Below, piece after piece: positions 61,665 to 64,000 of a DNA stretch of 64,000 nucleotides; within the stretch, counting starts at the first letter, position 1, and every line of letters begins with the position of its first letter. Source of the stretch: Chloroflexota bacterium (GTDB lineage: Bacteria > Chloroflexota > Chloroflexia > Thermomicrobiales > UBA6265); assembly GCA_023389575.1 (NCBI GenBank), contig JAEWEG010000080.1, forward strand, positions 35,766 through 99,765, in the 5' to 3' direction. The notes below the pieces were generated by a model. That model searched no databases, was not told the DNA's origin, and saw nothing but the letters and a program-made list of their open reading frames with translations. A program made the translations under genes and the position numbers.

Positions 61665-62090
61665 CTAGCCAGCGATCTCGATGCCCATGCTGCGCGCGGT
61701 GCCTTCGATCTGCTTCACGGCGCCGGCGAGGTCGACCGCGTTGAGGTCCTTCAGCTTCAGCTCGGCGATTTCCCGAACCTGGTCCGCCGTCACCTTGCCA
61801 ACCTTGGTGGTGAGCGGGTTGCCCGCGCCCTTGTCCACGCCGGCCGCCTTGCGCAGCAGGTCAGCCGCGGGCGGAGTCTTGGTGATGAAGGTGAACGAGC
61901 GGTCTTCATAGACCGTGATCACCACCGGAATGACCTGGCCGGCCATCGACTGCGTGCGCTCGTTGTATTCCTTGCAGAAGTTCATGATCGCCACGCCGTG
62001 CTGACCAAGCGCCGGACCAATCGGCGGTGCTGGGGTCGCTTTCCCGGCTGGGATTTGAAGCTTCACATATGCGCGAATCTTCTTTGCCAA
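61665..62090 (-). CDS. rplK: 50S ribosomal protein uL11
   Basis: Base of the GTPase stalk and needed for stringent response. I start at the TTG at 62090: it lies eight bases after AAAGGA and gives 141 residues beginning with the standard AKKIRAYVKLQIPAGKA. A longer frame to 62123 adds unrelated residues. The signature PPIGPALGQHGVAIMNFCKEYNERT and the C-terminal GTARSMGIEIAG are typical. TTG start on such a highly expressed gene is worth noting. It lies between nusG and rplA. Confidence 0.96.
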   Translation of the reverse strand: MAKKIRAYVKLQIPAGKATPAPPIGPALGQHGVAIMNFCKEYNERTQSMAGQVIPVVITVYEDRSFTFITKTPPAADLLRKAAGVDKGAGNPLTTKVGKVTADQVREIAELKLKDLNAVDLAGAVKQIEGTARSMGIEIAG

Positions 62091-62184
62091 CGATATGTTC
62101 CTTTCTGGTGCGTCGCACACCACAAAAACCCGGCGGGCGGTCGTCTCACCCGCCGTACTTCAGCGCCATGAGGGCGCGAAAAGC

Positions 62185-62784
62185 CTACGTTTCTCGCTCG
62201 GCCTGCAGGAAGTCGAGCTCCACCGGGGTTTCCCGGCCGAAGAACGAAACGAGCACCTTGATCTTGCCCTTTTCGTTGTTGATTTCGTCAATTTCACCGC
62301 GGAAGTCAGCGAACGGCCCATCGATGATGCGCACGGTGTCGCCCACCGCGAACTGGATCTTCACCTTTGGCGGCTCGGCGGTCATGCCCTTCAGCACGCC
62401 CTGAACCTCGTCCTCGGTGAGTTGAACCGGCTTGTTCTGGGAACTCACGAACCCGGTCACGCCAGGCGTATTCCGAAGCTCGTACCAGGTTTCCTCGTCG
62501 AGCTCCATCCGCACCAGCACGTAGCCAGGAAAGACCTTCTTCAGCACGTTGTGGCGCTGTCCCTGGCGGATTTCGATCTCCTCCTGGGTCGGCACCACGA
62601 TCTCGTACACGCGATCGGAGAGATCGCGCGCCTCCACCTTGCTCTCGATGGTTTTCTTGACCTTGTTTTCGTAACCGGAGTACGTGTGGAGCACGTACCA
62701 GTGCCCCTCCGTCGTCTCTACTTGCTCTCCGGTTTCGGCCGCGCGCTTTGCGGCCAACCGCTCGCGCAGGGATGGGCGCGCCAT
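62185..62784 (-). CDS. nusG: Transcription termination/antitermination protein NusG
   Basis: Binds RNA polymerase and links it to the ribosome or Rho. The 199-residue product has a 27-residue charged N-terminal extension, then the NGN domain (HWYVLHTYSGYENKVKKTIES, VFPGYVLVRMELDEETWYELRNTPGVTGFV). The KOW domain follows near residue 145 (FAVGDTVRIIDGPFADFRGEI). An AGGAGG ribosome site precedes the ATG. It lies 37 bases after secE in the conserved secE-nusG-rplK order. Confidence 0.97.
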   Translation of the reverse strand: MARPSLRERLAAKRAAETGEQVETTEGHWYVLHTYSGYENKVKKTIESKVEARDLSDRVYEIVVPTQEEIEIRQGQRHNVLKKVFPGYVLVRMELDEETWYELRNTPGVTGFVSSQNKPVQLTEDEVQGVLKGMTAEPPKVKIQFAVGDTVRIIDGPFADFRGEIDEINNEKGKIKVLVSFFGRETPVELDFLQAERET

Positions 62785-62821
62785 CGGGAACCTCCTTGCG
62801 ATGAGATGAACTCATCTCGCG

Positions 62822-63241
62822 TTATGGCATCGCCTCAAACAATTCGAAGAGCACGAAGTCGATCCCGCCAAGCAGGATACCGAGCACCAGCGACACGGCG
62901 ATAACCAGCAACGTCAGGTTGCGGGTCGTCTCACGGTCTGGCCAGATGACCTTGCGGATTTCGGCCATCGTGTCGCGGATGAAACGGCGCAGCCCCTCGA
63001 AGCGCTCGGTGTTCACCGCTCGCTGCACGAAGGATTTGGGCGGTTCCTGGCTGGTGGCGCCCCGCGCCTTCGCCTCGGCCCGGGATGCCGGGGCCGGCTT
63101 GGCGGCTGGAGCGTCGGATGTGGCCTCGGCGGCCGCGACCTGTTCAACGGCCCCATCGGCGGCGGAAGCCGCCCCACGGCTGGTGCGTCGCCGTTTGCCA
63201 GACGACCGTCGCTTGTATCCCGCTGATTGCTGAGAACTCAA
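62822..63241 (-). CDS. secE: Preprotein translocase subunit SecE
   Basis: Small essential subunit of the SecYEG channel. The last 65 residues match SecE: RFIRDTMAEIRKVIWPDRETT followed by the single transmembrane helix (LTLLVIAVSLVLGILLGGID). The first 70 residues are a long disordered, Lys/Arg then Ala-rich extension not found in short SecE proteins; total length is 139. The frame order rpmG, tRNA-Trp, secE, nusG is the common bacterial arrangement. secA is encoded at 4.9 kb. Confidence 0.94.
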   Translation of the reverse strand: MSSQQSAGYKRRSSGKRRRTSRGAASAADGAVEQVAAAEATSDAPAAKPAPASRAEAKARGATSQEPPKSFVQRAVNTERFEGLRRFIRDTMAEIRKVIWPDRETTRNLTLLVIAVSLVLGILLGGIDFVLFELFEAMP

Positions 63242-63445
63242 GTCTCACATCCTTCACACCTGGACCACGGAGAGTGCTTGCGCGGAACCCCTCGCGTGAC
63301 CAGTCGCAACGTGCTGATCCATGGTGGTGGAAGCTCCAGGCAGTCCTCCTGGAAGACTTCGGACCGTCGAATTGGCCATGCGCTTAACGCATGGAAAGTG
63401 GGGCGTGCCTCGGGCGCCGCCCCACTTCACTCGGACTGGACAACC

Positions 63446-63521
<76 letters not shown>

Positions 63522-63541
63522 ATGAGCACCAGCCGGGAAAC

Positions 63542-63712
63542 CTAGCGAGTTTCCCGGTGAAGTTGATGGCTCCGGCAACGAACGCAGAACTTCTTGAGTT
63601 CGAGTCGTCCCGGATCGTTCCGGCGATTCTTCTCGGTCGTGTAATTGCGCTCTCGGCACGTCGTGCATTCGAGCGTGATTACCGGCCGGTCAGCCTTCGA
63701 CTTCTTGGCCAT
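63542..63712 (-). CDS. rpmG: 50S ribosomal protein bL33
   Basis: Small zinc-type ribosomal protein of 56 residues, starting MAKKSKADRPVITLEC. The four metal-binding cysteines are CTTC at residues 16-19 and CVRC at 43-46, so it is the C-plus form. The conserved YTTEKNRRNDPGRLELKKF region connects them. The ATG at 63712 is followed by an open frame to TAG at 63542. It lies between tuf and tRNA-Trp. Confidence 0.96.
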   Translation of the reverse strand: MAKKSKADRPVITLECTTCRERNYTTEKNRRNDPGRLELKKFCVRCRSHQLHRETR

Positions 63713-63763
63713 TGTAACACTTCCCTGTCTTCGTTACCCAGCCGAGGCCGGGAACAATTCACA

Positions 63764-63795
63764 TGATGGGGAGACCCGCGAGGGCCTCCCCATCA
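63764..63795 (-). terminator. Possible terminator after tuf
   Basis: Ten-base arms TGATGGGGAG and CTCCCCATCA with a 12-base loop, nine bases after the tuf stop on the minus strand. No T tract; some transcripts may run into rpmG. Confidence 0.6.
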
Positions 63796-63804
63796 CCAGT
63801 CTAC

Positions 63805-64000
<196 letters not shown>

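Overview
The window is a GC-rich bacterial chromosome segment packed with housekeeping genes. The gene set and protein character suggest a Chloroflexota bacterium, probably a Thermomicrobia-like lineage. Signs are a DnaD-like and DnaI-like loader pair after dnaB, MoxR/DUF58/transglutaminase genes, GTG and TTG starts, a valS T-box and a Gram-positive-type SOS box. The taxonomy is inferred from reading, not from a search. I see no prophage, insertion sequence or CRISPR array. The only clear accessory cargo is a small toxin-antitoxin pair at 35.9-36.6 kb.

Region by region. 1-2.8 kb: 3' part of dnaG, tRNA-Pro(CGG), tRNA-Arg(CCT), the long ribosome hibernation factor and a small unknown protein. 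2.9-7.5 kb: thiD-thiE, an alkyltransferase-like DNA-binding protein and secA. 7.6-12.8 kb: a membrane-anchored amphipathic-repeat protein, mnmG, and a usp-trkA-trkA operon. 12.8-20.6 kb: glutamate dehydrogenase, gatB, an isolated nuoG-nuoI pair and an aldehyde dehydrogenase. 20.7-27.9 kb: endonuclease IV with an Spx/ArsC-like protein, a GT2 glycosyltransferase, mutL, and valS with its T-box leader. 28-34.4 kb: a membrane diguanylate cyclase, a rhamnonate-dehydratase-like enzyme, SOS-controlled uvrA and an HNH protein. 34.5-37.5 kb: serS, the FitAB-type TA module, then four serine tRNAs covering all serine codons plus tRNA-Arg(GCG). 37.6-43.4 kb (minus): moxR, DUF58, transglutaminase and ribokinase-like operon. 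43.5-49.5 kb: polA, an FmdB zinc ribbon, cysS and a TrmH-family methyltransferase. 49.6-52.5 kb: an exported amidase with seven SH3-type repeats. 52.5-56.2 kb: rplI, dnaB, dnaD-like and dnaI-like. 56.4-58.6 kb: cdaA-cdaR for c-di-AMP. 58.7-64 kb (minus): ANTAR response regulator, tRNA-Pro(GGG), then rplL, rplJ, rplA, rplK, nusG, secE, tRNA-Trp, rpmG and the 3' end of tuf.

Functional themes. Replication and repair are heavily represented (dnaG, dnaB, two loader-like genes, polA, mutL, uvrA, nfo, ATL protein). So are translation genes (valS, serS, cysS, gatB, eight tRNAs, six ribosomal proteins, EF-Tu, HPF). RNA-level control is visible in the valS T-box, the L10 leader with its attenuator, and an apparently unassigned leader hairpin before rplI. 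Second-messenger genes are present for both c-di-GMP and c-di-AMP.
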